The notes under the pieces: generated by a model
Told to the model about the DNA's origin: nothing
The model's input: only the letters and a program-made list of their open reading frames with translations
Database searches by the model: none
Translations under genes and position numbers: made by a program
Shown: positions 12,701 to 26,100 of the stretch, one piece after another
Layout of the letters: the number at the start of each line of letters is the position of its first letter
Numbering within the stretch: the first letter of the stretch is position 1
Origin: Cryphonectria parasitica EP155
Lineage: Eukaryota > Ascomycota > Sordariomycetes > Diaporthales > Cryphonectriaceae
DNA length: 64,000 nt
Direction of reading: 5' to 3'
Assembly (NCBI RefSeq): GCF_011745365.1
Contig: NW_024468917.1
Location: 868,001 to 932,000, forward strand

Positions 12701-13876
12701 TTCTGCTTCGTCAAGCTGTATCCAGACCACCCGTACACGTATGATGAGATGAGGGGAAGTATTCATTCTATCATTTCTCGTCACTACCCTTGTCCCCTTT
12801 AGCTATTTGAGTTCGGTCGCTCACGGCCGCGTCAAGGCCGCCCGATCAGGGCTATGCTCTGACGAGGAGCGACCTCGGATCGACATTCGGGAGAACGAAA
12901 CCTCTTTCTCGGTCAATCTAGACGTGCCACAGATGATGTGGCTTCGGATGAAACCTGACGGGAAGGATTCCAGAATTGTCAAATGTCAGGCAGATGTTGC
13001 GACCTTGCACCGTGCTGCTTATGTATAAGTATTGAGTTCGAAAAGTTAGGAGCAGAATGCCAAATATAACTGCGTACAAGAAGGATCATGTCTTGGGAAA
13101 TGAAACTGTGATGTTACATAATGCATTGATAATGTACAAAAGAAGAAGAGAGAAGAACAACAGAAAACGAAGAGAAAGAGTGAGTGTGAAGAAGGGGCGA
13201 GGTAGAGAAAAGGTAGTATGAGGTCAGAGTGTTGTAGCCATCAAGGTCCTCCACTAAGGGTCACAGCACATCAAAGACCAACCGTCCCCTCGGCTCACAA
13301 ACTGGCCGCTGTGCAGATAGACGGAGCAAGGGGTAGAGAATCTGATCCATACTTAATCACCTTGGAAGAGATAACCTCTATAAGCCCTTACTTGGATTTT
13401 GTCTCGAAACAATTGTCGTCTTTTATTTTTTTCTCTTTTTGTATTTGTCACGAAGTTCGCGAATTCCATTTCGAGGAAATGGCGAGCCCCCAACTTCTGT
13501 GCAAGTAGACGGTGACCCACTAACCCAGCTTGCAGTCTCCGAAGCCGCTAAGTAAGTACTTAGGCGGCCTAACCAAGCCAGGTACGTCATGCCTGCAGTA
13601 GTACTACCAGAGGTATTACGGGATACCTCTGCCCCACCATGAGCGGTCCCTCAACATCGTCATCTGAGACGTGCTTGGCCTGATAGCATGACCAACCACA
13701 ACATACTATGATACCTTCGCACCTCTCATATGAGCTAAACAAACAGCTCCTAGACTAATATACACCATGACGACTCCCATCTAGCATACCTAGACTATTA
13801 GTTTTGTTATCTTCTTCTCAATCCTATATTTGTCTCCTGCCATGCCCGATTTCGCTGCCTGCGACGCAAGAGAAAG
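12701..13876. other. Intergenic region (1.2 kb)
   Basis: No supported gene was seen. The region holds the ADH 3' end and the promoter of the phosphatase gene. A short imperfect palindrome sits around 13550-13565 (AAGTACTTAGGCGG context) without obvious meaning. Confidence 0.4.
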
Positions 13877-16800
13877 ATGCCCTCCTCCCTCGCGCGCAAG
13901 GTGATTATAGCTGCCGCGGTAGACGGACTGTTCATACAACCCTTGTCTACCAGGAAAGAACAGAGGTCGTCTTCGCCGGTTAAGATACGCTATGGAGATG
14001 CCGCTATCTCGTTTGCATCTCGAGATGCCCTTCCGGACTTGTCTGAGCCTAACTCGTCCTTCGAGGCCTTCGGAATTGTTGGTACGTTTCATGCGCAGAT
14101 TTGGAATCTCTCCCGTCGCTGCCGAGATCATAGTCCTCACATATAGCTAGGCCTGGTGACCGTTTCCCGCTTCAGCTACCTCGTCTCCATCACCCGCCGC
14201 CAGCAGGTCGCATCTATTCGGGGCCTGCCCGTCTATGTCATCACCGAAGTTGCCTTGACACCCTGCTCTTCGTACAACGACGCGAATGAGTCTGTTGCCA
14301 AGACTGCGACACATTTACACGTAAAGACCGGTGGAGAGACAGCGGGCCATGAGTCCGATGCAGACACAGACGCAGACACGGACACGGACATAGACCTTGA
14401 CGCCCAGTCTATCAAGAGCGACGAGGTGCCCACCGACGATGACGAGCCCGTCTCGACAGAGGGCCAGGGCAAAGCTCCTGCCGGTAAGGCGGGAGCCCCT
14501 GGAAGCGTGGTTCAGGATGTGATGTCTCGACGGGGCAGCTATGGCCGTTTCGCACAGCGCTGGTTCAGTAAGAGCGGTTGGCAGCAGGAGTCAAAGCGGA
14601 ACATGGGTATGAGCCGGTCGGAGGAGGCCGTGAACACTCTGGACAAGGACAAGATGGATGCAATGTCAGGCGCAGAGGCAATTGCAAACCCGCAGTCTCC
14701 CGCAGCGACAAGCGAGGATAAGGCCGCCCCAGACGCTGCGGGTGTGCCGGTGAAGGAAGCCAAAGAGGAGGAATTGGCGCCGCCAACGCTGTTGCCGAAG
14801 TTGTTGCGCACGACGCAGATCCTGTTTGGCTCGTCCAAGAGCTACTATTTTTCGTATGACTACGATCTGACGCGCAGCATGGCGAAGCAGCCACGAGGGG
14901 CCGCGCAGCCAGATGTGCCGCTGCACCAGAAGGTTGACCCGATGTACTTTTGGAACCACAATGTGGCACGGCCCTTCATCGACGCGGGTGCAGACTCACT
15001 GGCGCTGCCGCTAATGAAGGGATTTGTTGGTCAGAGGACCTTCACAGTCGATAGCGACCCACTGCAGGTGGATGACTTCAAGGACTCTGTAGAGATGAGA
15101 GACTTTGCTGCGAAGCCGACTAGCACCGAGTCGAATCCATCATCGCCTCCGAATGAGGGAGCACCTGTGCAGCTGAAGTCATCAGAAAAGCAGTTCGATC
15201 TCACTATCATCTCCCGGCGGTCCGTAAAACGGGCTGGACTAAGATACCTGAGGCGAGGCATTGATGATGAAGGTTAGTCGCATCCAGGCAAGAACAGACG
15301 GACACCAGCTAATCGATCCATAGGATTCTGCGCCAATTCGGTGGAAACAGAGCAGATTCTTTCTCACAAGACTCCCGATCCCAACTCCGAGGCGCACTCT
15401 TTCCTTCAAGTCAGAGGCAGCATACCGGTCTTCTTCACGCAAAGCCCCTATTCGTTGAAACCCTCGCCCATATTCCAACACTCAGAGGAGGCAAATTTCC
15501 GAGCGCTGAAGACGCACTTTGACAGACTACATAAAGAGTATGGGTCTCTTCAGATTGCTAACCTGGTTGAAAAACATGGTGTTGAGGCACCTATCGGCGA
15601 GAAATACCAGAAAGGAGTAGAGAAATACAACGAGGAGACAAACGAAGCCGGCAGAATTCCTTTCGAGTGGTTCGACTTCCACGACGCCTGCCGGGGTATG
15701 AAGTTCGAAAACGTCCAAAAGCTTATCGAGACTCTCAAGGGCCAGCTCGACAGTTTCGGCAGCACTATCGAACGGGATGGCAATATACAAACCAAGCAGC
15801 AGGGCGTGGTACGCACGAATTGCATGGACTGCCTGGACAGGACAAACGTTTGCCAGAGCTCATTTGCCAAGTACGTGCTGGATTCACAGCTTAAGGCGCA
15901 GGGTTTCGACATGTCGGCGCAACAAGACCAGGTGAACTCGTGGTTCAACACGCTGTGGGCAGACAATGGCGATGCAATCTCCAAGCAGTATGCCTCCACC
16001 GCAGCTATGAAGGGTGATTATACCAGGACGAAGAGGAGGGATTATAGGGGTGCGTTGACGGATGCTGGGCTGGGCCTGACAAGATTTTACAACGGGTGAG
16101 TTTCTTCTACCCCTCTACGATGCGATCCCATAAGATAATGCTGACTGATGGGATAATAGCATGGTGAACGACTTCTTTCTCCAAGCCACGATCGATTTCC
16201 TCCTTGGCAACGTGACCTCCTTCGTCTTTGAAGAATTTGAAGCCAACATGATGACCAAGGATCCTGCGGTATCCATTCAGAAGATGCGAGAACAGGCCAT
16301 CGAGCTTTGCCAGAAGCGAGTCGTGTCTGATGAGAGCGAAGAATTTATCGGTGGCTGGACGTTCTTGAGTCCTGCGGTGACCAACAGTCTCACAGCCACG
16401 CCGTTCCAAGAGATTGTATTCCTACTCACCGACACCGCGATGTACCTGTGCCGGTTCGACTGGAACCTGGACAAGGTCTCATCGTTTGATCGCGTGGAGT
16501 TGAGCCATGTCACACACATCAAGTTTGGCACATATATCACCTCAACCATCTCATCCACACAGACGGACGAGCGCAAAAATATCGGGCTCGTAGTCACCTA
16601 CGAGCCAGGCTCCAACGACATCCGCCGCGTGAACACCCGATCTTTATCCAGCGTGAAGGGGGGCACCGATCAGCCCTCGACCGCCCAAGACCCCAAAACG
16701 TCTACGCCAAACCCTCCCAACGCCGTGCAGAACCGCCTCACGGGCCTCCTCAACCGAAAAGCACCACCCGCTCCCGAGACCAAGACGCTAGCTCTAAAGG

Positions 16801-17057
16801 CCCCGTATGCCAAGTCATCCATAGCCGACAGCAATAGCACCAGCGGGAGCCGTATGAGCGAGACGGAGCTCGTGACAAGCGTGTGTAATGAGATCGAGAG
16901 GCTGGCGTTCGTGAATCAGCCCGTCTCCGGGGCAGCCGAGGCGAAGCGAGAGAGTATCATTGAGGAGGGAGAGATTGTCAGCCTGGCAGAGGCGAAGAAG
17001 AACGTGGGTATACTTGAGACGCTGGGGTATAATATCAAGAGGTTTGTATGGGCTTAG
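13877..17057 (+). CDS. Sac-domain phosphoinositide phosphatase with hSac2 domain (INPP5F-like)
   Basis: Four exons, 13877-14081, 14151-15272, 15324-16095 and 16160-17057, give 998 aa. Introns of 69, 51 and 64 nt have consistent phases 1, 1 and 2. The N-terminal part holds a Sac domain interrupted by a large acidic, Ser-rich insertion (about residues 115-250, including an Asp/Ala/Thr run). The catalytic CX5R is in NCMDCLDRTNVCQ, with Cys609 as nucleophile and Arg615. It is followed by YTRTKRRDYRG and, at the start of exon 4, NDFFLQATIDFLLGN, which opens an hSac2-type domain (about 720-860). The tail is low complexity. Family members remove phosphate from phosphoinositides, PI4P in the case of Sac2, on endomembranes. 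No transmembrane tail like that of yeast Sac1 is present, arguing for an INPP5F/Sac2 type rather than SAC1 itself. Confidence 0.88.
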
Positions 17058-17535
17058 TAGACCCAGTACGGAGCCGGAGGACGAAGACCTGAGGCTGCAC
17101 ATGGCTTGTGAAGTGGTAGACTGGAGACAGCCTAGCCTGATACACATTACAGCATCTGAAGCTGCAGAAGCACTAGGATGGACTTTTTCGAGCAAACGGT
17201 CAAAACACAATTGCGCTCAACGTACACAGCACACTAGATTATACACAGAAACCAGATCAATATTCAAACCTACAGGAACGGTGCCTCCTCGAATGAGAGA
17301 ATGAGTGGCTTGATGATATCAGGTATCAACAGAGTAAAAGTCTTGCCCGGTCATAACCACCTCGCGCATGGAGCGATCATGTACGTATCAGTGTTTTTTC
17401 CGAGTATTTTGTTTACTCTTTTACAACTGCCAAGCGCTAGCGCAACAAAGCATGCATGCCTCACGTCTGTTGTCTCGCTAGAATGTTGTTCTGCTAGTTC
17501 TTAGTCCAATGCTTCCGGCATTGGCATCCTCTCTC
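17058..17535. other. Convergent intergenic spacer
   Basis: This lies between the 3' ends of two convergent genes. Nothing else was seen. Confidence 0.5.
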
Positions 17536-18723
17536 TCAGCCGTCTATCTTCCCGTTCCCAATGACCCGGCGATACAAATGCATCTGATACCTCATATCCT
17601 CTAACGCGATCGGATACCTCAGCTCCGGCGCCAATCTGAACCACACAGAGTCCTTGGCCTCGATCTTCTCCCAGCCCGCCGCCTCTTCCTCCTCCTCCCC
17701 ATCTTGTTCCGCGCCCAGAAGTACCCTGTCGAGCAACCACTGCATCGGGTAGCGCTTTGCCTCCTTGCCGACCGTCGTCTCGGAGTAGCTCCCGGGGCTG
17801 TCGACGACGAGGAGAAGAGACCCGGCAGGTAGGACGGAGGTTAGGGTGAGGAGGAATGTGGTTGTCTTGCCAATGCCGGCTGCTGTGAAGAGCTCGTTGA
17901 GGGTGAAGAGGAGCGTGACTAGTACGGGCTTTGACTGGGATGAGGAGGAGGAGGAGGAGGAGGAGGAATCGGGTGAGATGAGAATGGACAAATCCTCTCT
18001 ACTAAGGGCGAGGACGTCATGTTGTTTGAAATCCACATCTTGTAGCCTAGAGGGCGTCACAAACGCCGTATTTGCTGCCTGGGCCGCTGCGCTGGCATAC
18101 TTGGATAACTTTGGCGGTGTTGTCAGCCCGGTCTGAAGCTTGTCGACGACGCCTGCCCAGGAGGCGACATCGAGTAGACTTATCGACCCAGCTGTTTCTG
18201 GAGGCTGGCGGCTTAGGTGCGATGCGACTGACGCAAGTTCTGCCGCTGCTCCTCCTATCGCCAGCACCCTGAGCACCGCCCTGGCTCTCTCGTCACCGCC
18301 CTCGCCGTCCTCATCCTGCTGAGGCTGCCTGCCGCAGAGCTGCTCTAGGTGTGATCTGATCCCGTCCAGGACGGCAGCATAGCACAGTGCTCTCGTGGGG
18401 CTCCATCGCGCAGCGTATGCCTCCAGGTAGTCCTCCTTACCAAAGGCCTTCTCAAAGTCACGACTGAAGAGGGCAGACTTGACTTCCTGAAGCAGGGTGT
18501 TGAAGCCCGAGGACAACAGGACGGAACTGAACGTAGACTGAAAGATATTGAGAATTTTTTGTTGGTGTGCTGTGTCCTGACGCATTTGCTCTTCACTTGT
18601 ATGGGTGGGCCCGCCGGACTCGAGAGTTTGTTTTCCGCTCGGGGTTTTCCCGGTCTGCTTTGCCGGGCGTGGCTTTGATGAGCCTGATTTTGGTCCTGAC
18701 TTGGGCGCGGGTTTCTTAACCAT
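17536..18723 (-). CDS. BMT6: 25S rRNA (uridine-N3) methyltransferase, BMT6-like
   Basis: Single exon, 395 aa. The N-terminus is basic (Lys/Pro/Ser-rich, about 1-45), as expected for a nucleolar protein. The body resembles the fungal putative SAM-dependent methyltransferase family typified by yeast Bmt6, which methylates U2843 of 25S rRNA. Supporting segments are the TLLFTLNELFTAAGIGKTTTFL block, the GSLLLVVDSPGSYSE SAM-fold strand/loop, and the C-terminal signature LRYPIALEDMRYQMHLYRR near residue 375. A poly-Ser run (about residues 246-257), encoded by a GAG/CTC-type triplet repeat around 17943-17972, is likely to vary in length. An acidic EEEEE stretch lies near 340. The assignment rests mainly on the C-terminal EDMRYQ-x-[HV]-[LV]-YR motif. 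Confidence 0.8.
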   Translation of the reverse strand: MVKKPAPKSGPKSGSSKPRPAKQTGKTPSGKQTLESGGPTHTSEEQMRQDTAHQQKILNIFQSTFSSVLLSSGFNTLLQEVKSALFSRDFEKAFGKEDYLEAYAARWSPTRALCYAAVLDGIRSHLEQLCGRQPQQDEDGEGGDERARAVLRVLAIGGAAAELASVASHLSRQPPETAGSISLLDVASWAGVVDKLQTGLTTPPKLSKYASAAAQAANTAFVTPSRLQDVDFKQHDVLALSREDLSILISPDSSSSSSSSSSQSKPVLVTLLFTLNELFTAAGIGKTTTFLLTLTSVLPAGSLLLVVDSPGSYSETTVGKEAKRYPMQWLLDRVLLGAEQDGEEEEEAAGWEKIEAKDSVWFRLAPELRYPIALEDMRYQMHLYRRVIGNGKIDG

Positions 18724-19058
18724 CGTGACGTTCTTGTGCTTGGATCCTCGCTTCGTACGCCCGTTGAAGTTCGACCAGCAGCCTATCCTTCTCCCGGTCT
18801 AGCCACGATCCGAGATGTGAGTAGTGACTATAGAAAAATAAATTGATCAATGGGCAATTGCAATTTCTGGCAAGTCAATGTCGTTACAATTGAGTAGTGT
18901 TGCTAAGAGTTCTCATTTGAGTTAAGTTGAAGTCGATCTTCTCAATCCACCACTGCTTTTCAGCCAATCAGCGGACGCTTGAGGTAGCTGAATAAGCTCT
19001 CACTGATGACTCCCCTTCCTCCTCTTGAGAGGTGGCAGGGTGAGAATTCTGCAATCAC

Positions 19059-19095
<37 letters not shown>

Positions 19096-20512
19096 ACACG
19101 GGATATCTTGGATGTGCTGATGTGGGAATCTGGTGGAGAGATCTTCTGAGTAAGACGGATCATCTGGCGATGGCATTCATTGTCTCAGTGAGCTCAGGTG
19201 GATGACTTGCATCTTGCAGATCCTCTTCGCTCGCCCCTGGATTCTGGCCCGTGTTCATGCTGGTGCCCGTTTGATGGGAACGGCGGAAAAAAAAGAAAAA
19301 GTTCCCACTTGACAGGAGATTGTCACTTTTTGGTCTGCTCTACAAGTCACATATGGTATGGTGAGACAAATGACTGGAGGATCCTCCCAGGTGTTTATGT
19401 CTGGCCCTGGAGTTGTGAGCAGGGAAGTGTGATGTGTAACAGGTCAGCCAAGAGGCTCAGGCCCGATGGTAATGTGACAAGCTAAAGCTGCGCAGGCACT
19501 GACAGATGTACCGGAGTACTAATGGTAGCACTCAAGACTGGTAATGAACAGGGGGTCCTCGGCTACAGGGGACGCTAGCCCAGGGTTATGGACGGCCATA
19601 CCGTAGTACTATGTACTATGGGATTATGGTTGGCAGAGGCTTTTAGAAGCCGAGACTAGAATAGCTGTCTTTGATTGGGATTTGGTGTGGCTATGAGTTG
19701 TTTTTTTCTTCTTTCTTTCTGCCTTCTCTCCACTGTCGCGTGTGGTATTTAAAGTATATCTCCTTGGACACAAATCACTCTTGGCCACTACTTCACCTCC
19801 AGGCAATGTTTCCCAGCTGAATCGGTTGAATCCTTTGCAGCATTACAGTGGAGCCATTCCCTCTTTGGATTCCTCCCCCTGGCTTCGTCTGTTGCCAGCC
19901 GGACGGAGCAAAAAGTCCCTGGACCAGCAGCTCAGTTTGGGGATGCTCCTGAGTACTATACTCCTCCAAAGTTCAACTTGACGTCAGGGCTCTTTTTTTC
20001 TGCACCCGAGAAGCCCCCTTCAGGCCAGCCAGTGTGTCAGGAACCATTCAAGTCGCGTTGCAGAACAACACCACAGAGGTACGAATGATGCTCCGCTCTG
20101 AACAATCATCATCTACTTCTCTCCTGGACCCCAATCAGCACATTGCCCTTCTGGCTAACTCATCAATGCCCCCAGAGCATCCAATGTCAGCGACCAGCAG
20201 TCACCTATGAACACCTCCAGCGACATCGCACCTCCTCCTGACGAACCCCACGATGTCTACTTCTCCTTTTCAGCCTGGTTCCTAGAAGATTACCATCTGA
20301 CGACTGCGTCTTTCCCTGCCCTGTGACATTCTTTTCTGGACCTTCTACCAAATCGAGCCAACTCTCCAAGCGCTTGGAATGCCCACAGTACACGACACGA
20401 CTTTTGTCCAACCCAACCTTCCCCAGTGACGCTGTCACCAACACCTTTACCACACTACATATCACCTAGTCCTGTAATCCTAGTCAAGCTTCTGGTGTGA
20501 AGGATAGTCATC
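18724..20512. other. Intergenic region / long leader (1.8 kb)
   Basis: This is a divergent region between BMT6 (minus) and the mitochondrial carrier (plus). The pyrimidine-rich right half (about 19,990-20,512) looks like a 5' leader or promoter. No additional gene is supported. Confidence 0.4.
19065..19091. repeat. AG dinucleotide microsatellite
   Basis: About thirteen uninterrupted AG units lie in the intergenic region upstream of BMT6. Confidence 0.9.
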
Positions 20513-21746
20513 ATGGCCACTGTAAGCTTAACCTCCCCTTCCTCTCTCTGTTCTGCAGCCTTGTTTGTTGTCCTTGTTTTCTATGTGTTTGTTGCTTTTG
20601 AATGCACATTGCCAACATTGCGCCTCTAGCCAACTGACCATGCTGCAAAGACCCCGACGAGTAATCTCCCCACCTCTCCTCCACAACCTCCTCCTATCCC
20701 CCTCGACTCTTTTCGTCTCTTCATCTCGCAACCGGTGGTCGCGGCTTTTTGCGCAGGCGGTGTCGCCGGTGCCGTGTCTCGAACTGTCGTCTCCCCCCTC
20801 GAGCGCCTGAAGATTCTCTTCCAAGTCCAGTCCGCCGGTCGCGAGGAGTACAAGCTCTCCGTAGGCAAAGCGCTCAAGAAGATGTGGCAGGAGGAGGGCT
20901 GGCGTGGCTTCATGCGCGGCAACGGGACCAATTGTGTGCGCATTGTGCCCTACTCGGCTGTCCAGTTCGGCAGCTACAATTTCTACAAGCGGCACTTCTT
21001 CGAGACGTACCCTGGCGCCGACCTGGGCCCCTTCATGCGCCTGACATGTGGTGGCCTCGCCGGCATCACGTCCGTCACCTTCACGTACCCGCTCGACATC
21101 GTGCGCACCCGTCTCTCGATCCAGACAGCCAGCTTCGCGGACCTTGGGTCGCGGCCCCATACTGGAAAGATGCCTGGCATGTGGGCGACCATGGTCACCA
21201 TGTACAAGACTGAGGGCGGCCTCCTCGCCTTGTATAGAGGCATCGTTCCCACCGTCGCCGGTGTCGCGCCATACGTCGGCCTCAACTTCATGGTGTACGA
21301 GCACGTGCGCAAGGTTCTGACCCCAGAGGGCGACAAGAACCCTAATAACGTGCGGAAGCTTCTGGCCGGTGCCATTTCTGGTGCGGTCGCGCAGACCTGC
21401 ACCTATCCCTTGTGAGTAACGACCATTAGATGTTTTTACGCAGATGTACAACGAGGTGGAAGACACGAATCTGTGTGTGTGTGCGTGCGCGCAGGCTGAC
21501 ACAAGAGACAGTGATGTGCTCCGCCGGCGATTTCAAATCAACACCATGAGTGGCATGGGTTACAAATACAAATCAATAGGTGATGCGATGTCCCGGATCA
21601 TTGCCCAGGAGGGCATCAAGGGAATGTACAAGGGTATTGTGCCGAACCTCTTGAAGGTGGCACCCAGCATGGCATCGAGCTGGCTGAGCTTCGAGATGAC
21701 ACGAGACTTCCTCGTCAGTCTTGGTCCGCAGGAGGTCGTCCTCTGA
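20513..21746 (+). CDS. Mitochondrial carrier, YPR011C-like (APS/PAPS carrier family)
   Basis: Three exons, 20513-20521 (only ATG GCC ACT), 20630-21411 and 21512-21746, give 341 aa. Phases are 0 and 2; the second junction makes the Phe of the third carrier signature (TYPFDVLRRR). The three repeats of the SLC25 fold are visible: SRTVVSPLERLKI, TFTYPLDIVRTRL and TYPFDVLRRRF, each P-x-[DE]-x-x-[RK], with GWRGFMRGN, LLALYRGI and GIKGMYKGI as the second halves. The N-terminus is Pro/Thr-rich. Closest recognisable relative is yeast Ypr011c, an inner-membrane carrier of adenosine 5'-phosphosulfate and PAPS; other adenine-nucleotide-type carriers of the same clade cannot be excluded. Confidence 0.85.
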
Positions 21747-23117
21747 GTCCGCAGCATAACGATCAATAAAGAGGGGGAGAGAGAGGCTTCGACAATGTTG
21801 ACGACAAACAACCGCGAGGATACCCAATCATGACCGGTATGGGGAAGGCACCAGCAGCATGCCATGTTCCATGGCCTCGGAAGGCCACCACAGCGCTACT
21901 TTCTGGGACCATCAGTACCATTTACAACCCCGATGGCCCCGTGTACGACGGGATAGAACAAGTATCGAAGAGATCCTTTCGGGATGAGGATATTTGTGAC
22001 AAGGTTTCTGAGCATTGAGTCGACCGTCCTACTTGAGCAACATGAAGAGGCTTTACAACGAGCTGCCGATGCCCCGAGGGAGGGCGGCTGATGGGGACAA
22101 GCCACAATCTGGGTCAGATAAGCTTGCGAAGACAATTATTAGACTTTAGAAGGCATGGCTATGTCTACTTACATTGCATCATCACGGGATGCACCGTGCC
22201 AATAAAAATTGATACCGCTGTATTCTAATGTTACATCAAACTGGTGGATGCTGCGATCTGTAAGTACATTTGCGTCAACTGGTAGACGAGAGGCTCCAAG
22301 GTGGTGTTGTACTGCCACATAGTACTCTGGCATCCGAAGTTGTAAGGAAATCTTCAAACCTGAGGTGGGCATTCTCGTACTTTTCCATTATCTCTAAGCT
22401 GGAAATTTCTCTGCCGGAGAAACATTTCTGTTTCGCTTCAATGTTCATGTAAGGGGAATCATAGAGTGAGGAGTCAAATAGCCCGCTCTTCTACAACCAT
22501 CTACGAGCCTCGCTGAAACCTCATTCTCCGACCCATTTCCTTTACGGATCTCAATGTTGCCTTCTTTCCTTTTTCCCTTTCCCCTCGTCCCCCCGATGAA
22601 GACGTAAGAGGCAGAGAATGCAACTCCCGCAAAAGAATAAGGCTTTTTCACATGTTTCCTTGAGCCTTGTCACTCGAGGGAATCTGCCTCAATAGATGCG
22701 CTGTTGAGTAAGCAACCGCCGCAAAGGAAATGTGATATATTGCAATTTCAAGAACGTCCTTCCTGAAGTTGTTGCAAATATTGAGCTGAATCGCAAACAC
22801 TCCAATCAAAGCAGAGCACGAGATACATTGCGAGCGCCACGCAGCTGCACGCCAATGCGAGTGAGATCTTCGCGTCCTCGCATGTAGGACCGAAGGCGGA
22901 GATAATCCGGCCGTAATCAATGAATATACATGTGATATCGCCAGTTTCCCATCATAACTACTTAGTACTCAAGTATTTAAATGAGTTCTCAGCCTTCCAA
23001 ACTACGCTCTACTTCCCAGCCAGACAGACCTTGGTAAAGCTTTCATGTCGTCACCCTCGAGCTATCTGATTTTTGGGAGCTCTATAACCAGGAAGATCTA
23101 TCATCGCCACCGCCCCA
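21747..23117. other. Intergenic region (1.4 kb)
   Basis: No supported gene was seen. The right end supplies the promoter of the 1085-aa gene. Confidence 0.45.
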
Positions 23118-26100
23118 ATGAACGTGGAGCCTGGTGTCCCGGACGGGACGCGAGGCGAGGACTCAGTCTTCTGGGATGACGCGGAGGACCTTCTCACGAA
23201 AGACTATGTGGGATGTATCAAACGTATGTTCTCAGCTTCATTCCTGCTCGCTCTTCCTACTCCTCTCTTCTGTTCAAAAGACAGCCTGAAGTGCGTATCT
23301 CTCAATATTCTAAGTCCGTTTGAAACAACAGGCCAAGAGGGCATGGACCAAGAAGCAGGAACCACTCTACAGAACGACAAAGGGCATGGTGTTTGGAAAC
23401 ACTCACCCAACCATGCGCAAAACTGCTATGCATCGTTTGGAGACCGTGGTACAACTGCGACCGTGGACGCATTTGGTAATATAATGCAACTCAGCCGATT
23501 CCTTGGAGCAGGCGTCGGCAAGTCAGGAATGCTTTGCGTTGATCGTGTTGATGCCCTGCGGGTGCCTGCGTGGACCCCAGTTCCGTATCAAGTACAGGAT
23601 AGGATGGATTGGTTGAACGACTTGACAGAAAAGGTCGAGCAGGCTGAACGATTTGGCATCGTCTTCGAGAGACCCCTAAGCGATATCATGAGCAACAACT
23701 CGGGATCTCCTGACAAAAAGTGGCTCAATTGGCGATGGCCTTGTTACGAATATAGGAATTCTCCTGATCGTCACCCCAAACTGCCAAGTTCGAGAATAGT
23801 GATACAGTGGATGGTTCATAACGGGACGGTGTTGCAGAAAACCACAGTTCGCAACTTGGGGGAAAGGCCTTTTAACGCAAAGTTTCAGTTCAGCGGACAT
23901 ATCCTGATTCGAGAGCTTGACTGCTTTGATAACAATCACTCATTCAACAATGCCGACTCCAACGACGAAGCCGAAGCATACTCCAGTCGCATCGGTCCTC
24001 ATGGATATAGCTGGGTCTGCGTCCATAAGTTTCCGGCGACTGGGGCACAACAAAACTCATCGACAGAAGCAGGACCACCTTCATCCAATCAGGCTGGCGA
24101 AGAGTCACTAGAATCTAGGAGCTCACCCCCCTTCGCCGCTGCTACTGTTGTGACCATTTTCAAAAATGGCGAAGCCCTGAAATTCCCCGGTTCGGATCCC
24201 AAAAACCCTTACTCTTGGCGTCACAATATTAAGCCCGGGGGAAAGATGGAACTCGTCATAGCTTTCAGGTTGATCAAACTCGATCAATCGCAAGAAAGCT
24301 GGAAGAACTTCGTTATTCCCGCATGTGATGCCGACGTGGACAAATTTCTTAATGAAGAAAAGTTACAACCGACCGACCTCTTCATCTCTCAACTTCGGAG
24401 TGACAACAAGGACAGCTCAGACAACAACCAGGAAAAATCATCGACTAGATATACCAGTCCCGTAGGCAGGTTTGACAGATCACCTGATAACCATATCGAG
24501 TTCATGGTTCGCCGCAACCTGGAGCACATTCTCTCTGTATGCGCCATTCCTCTGACGGAGCCTTCACTCGAGTCTGATGGCACAAAGCCAGCTCAAGGCG
24601 ATTCGAGCGGAATACGCACACCCAGTCGACTTGGTACCCCTGAGATGGTGGCACTGACATGTGGCGACATTTCTGGACACCTTGTCTCTAATTCTGCAAG
24701 TTTGTGAGTATTCATGGCGGTACGAAGATCAAGCGCTTCAAATCATTCCCTGACAAGCATCGCAGCTTTGCCTTCTCCTTCCTGGTCGAAATTGCCAAGC
24801 GACTTCGAAATCTCAAGTCAACGAGATCAGAAGTTCAAAATCTCTTGGAAAGGATCTACTCTGTGTGTCGTGGACATCTCAGATGGATACAGAACACCAA
24901 AAAGATGCCAAATGGCTGTTTTGCACCGAATTACCGTGTCACTGGGGAGTTCATTAATGAGCCGCCCGACCCATGGACATGGTTAGAACCCGAAGCACTC
25001 ACAGATACACCATTTCAGCTACTGAAGGCCACACAATTTTCCAGCATCATGCAAAATGATGAAGATCGGGAGGTTGCACATGGCCCAGTGTTAGGGGTAT
25101 TGACGGAGTGGCTGACGGCCCTGGAGAAGGCTGATAGGCGCGGCAAGTTTGCATGGCCCCATGCAACGAAGGAGGACATGAAAATCTTTCGGCTGGACGA
25201 CCACCTTTGGATCTTCTTTGCTCTCAAGTCTGTGCTGAATCTGGGTGAATCGTTCCTTCAGGCCTACGATGACCAGCTACGCAACGAGGACCAGCAATCC
25301 AACGAGGACCAGCTATTCAACGAGGACCGGCTATCCCACGATGACCGGCTATCCGACGAGAAAAAACCCAAGGTGAAGATATCGCGAATGAGGGCCAGCG
25401 TCTCATTTCGAGTCGGCACAGGAGAGCAGAAATTCAACGCGAACGATCTGCAAATGGAGGTACTGAGACGATTTACCGCAGAGAATGGGAATGTGCGCAG
25501 AAGAATGCTGGCACTGACTCGCTCGCCGAGGGAGACTCGTTTTCTTTTGCATGCAAGGGACACTGCATTCTTTTATGGCGAGGAGTGGAGTTTCTTGACG
25601 GATTTGACATACAAGGAACTATGGGACGCTACACTGCAAGTACAGGCTGAACATGACGAAAACGACGACGGCACGTGGACTACCACCCTCCGGTTTGCTC
25701 TGGCAATTGCTATGGGCAGCCTAGAGAAGCGTATCAACAAAAAGACGCCGAGAGAACTCGTTAAGACTGCTCTCGATGTTTTATTTCGCTTGACGGGGTT
25801 CAACGGGGTGGTTCCAGGGGAGAGCGACGAGGCAATCGATGAGGCGATGCAGCCTAAGATCTTCGATGACGAGAGATATCGACATTTTTACTTCCACGCA
25901 GGGTTCGAGGTGCCATTTCTGTTGTTGACGTACGCGGGACGAGTCAAAAAAGTAATGGATCCGATTAAAGTTCCAATGCCGGCCCAACAACCTAGGCTCG
26001 ATACCAGAGGCACCGAAGAAGTGTTAGATCTCTTGAGAAAGATTTCGCGGGAACTGTCACAGAGGAATCGAAGCTCTGCCATCAAGAATCACCGACTCAT

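Noticed and set aside
12807..13028. 73-codon ORF after the ADH gene
   Set aside because: It lies in the 3' region with no recognisable features.
14370..14420. GACACGGAC-type repeat as a possible minisatellite element
   Set aside because: It is a short coding run of Asp/Ala/Thr in the Sac phosphatase insertion, not a separate repeat.
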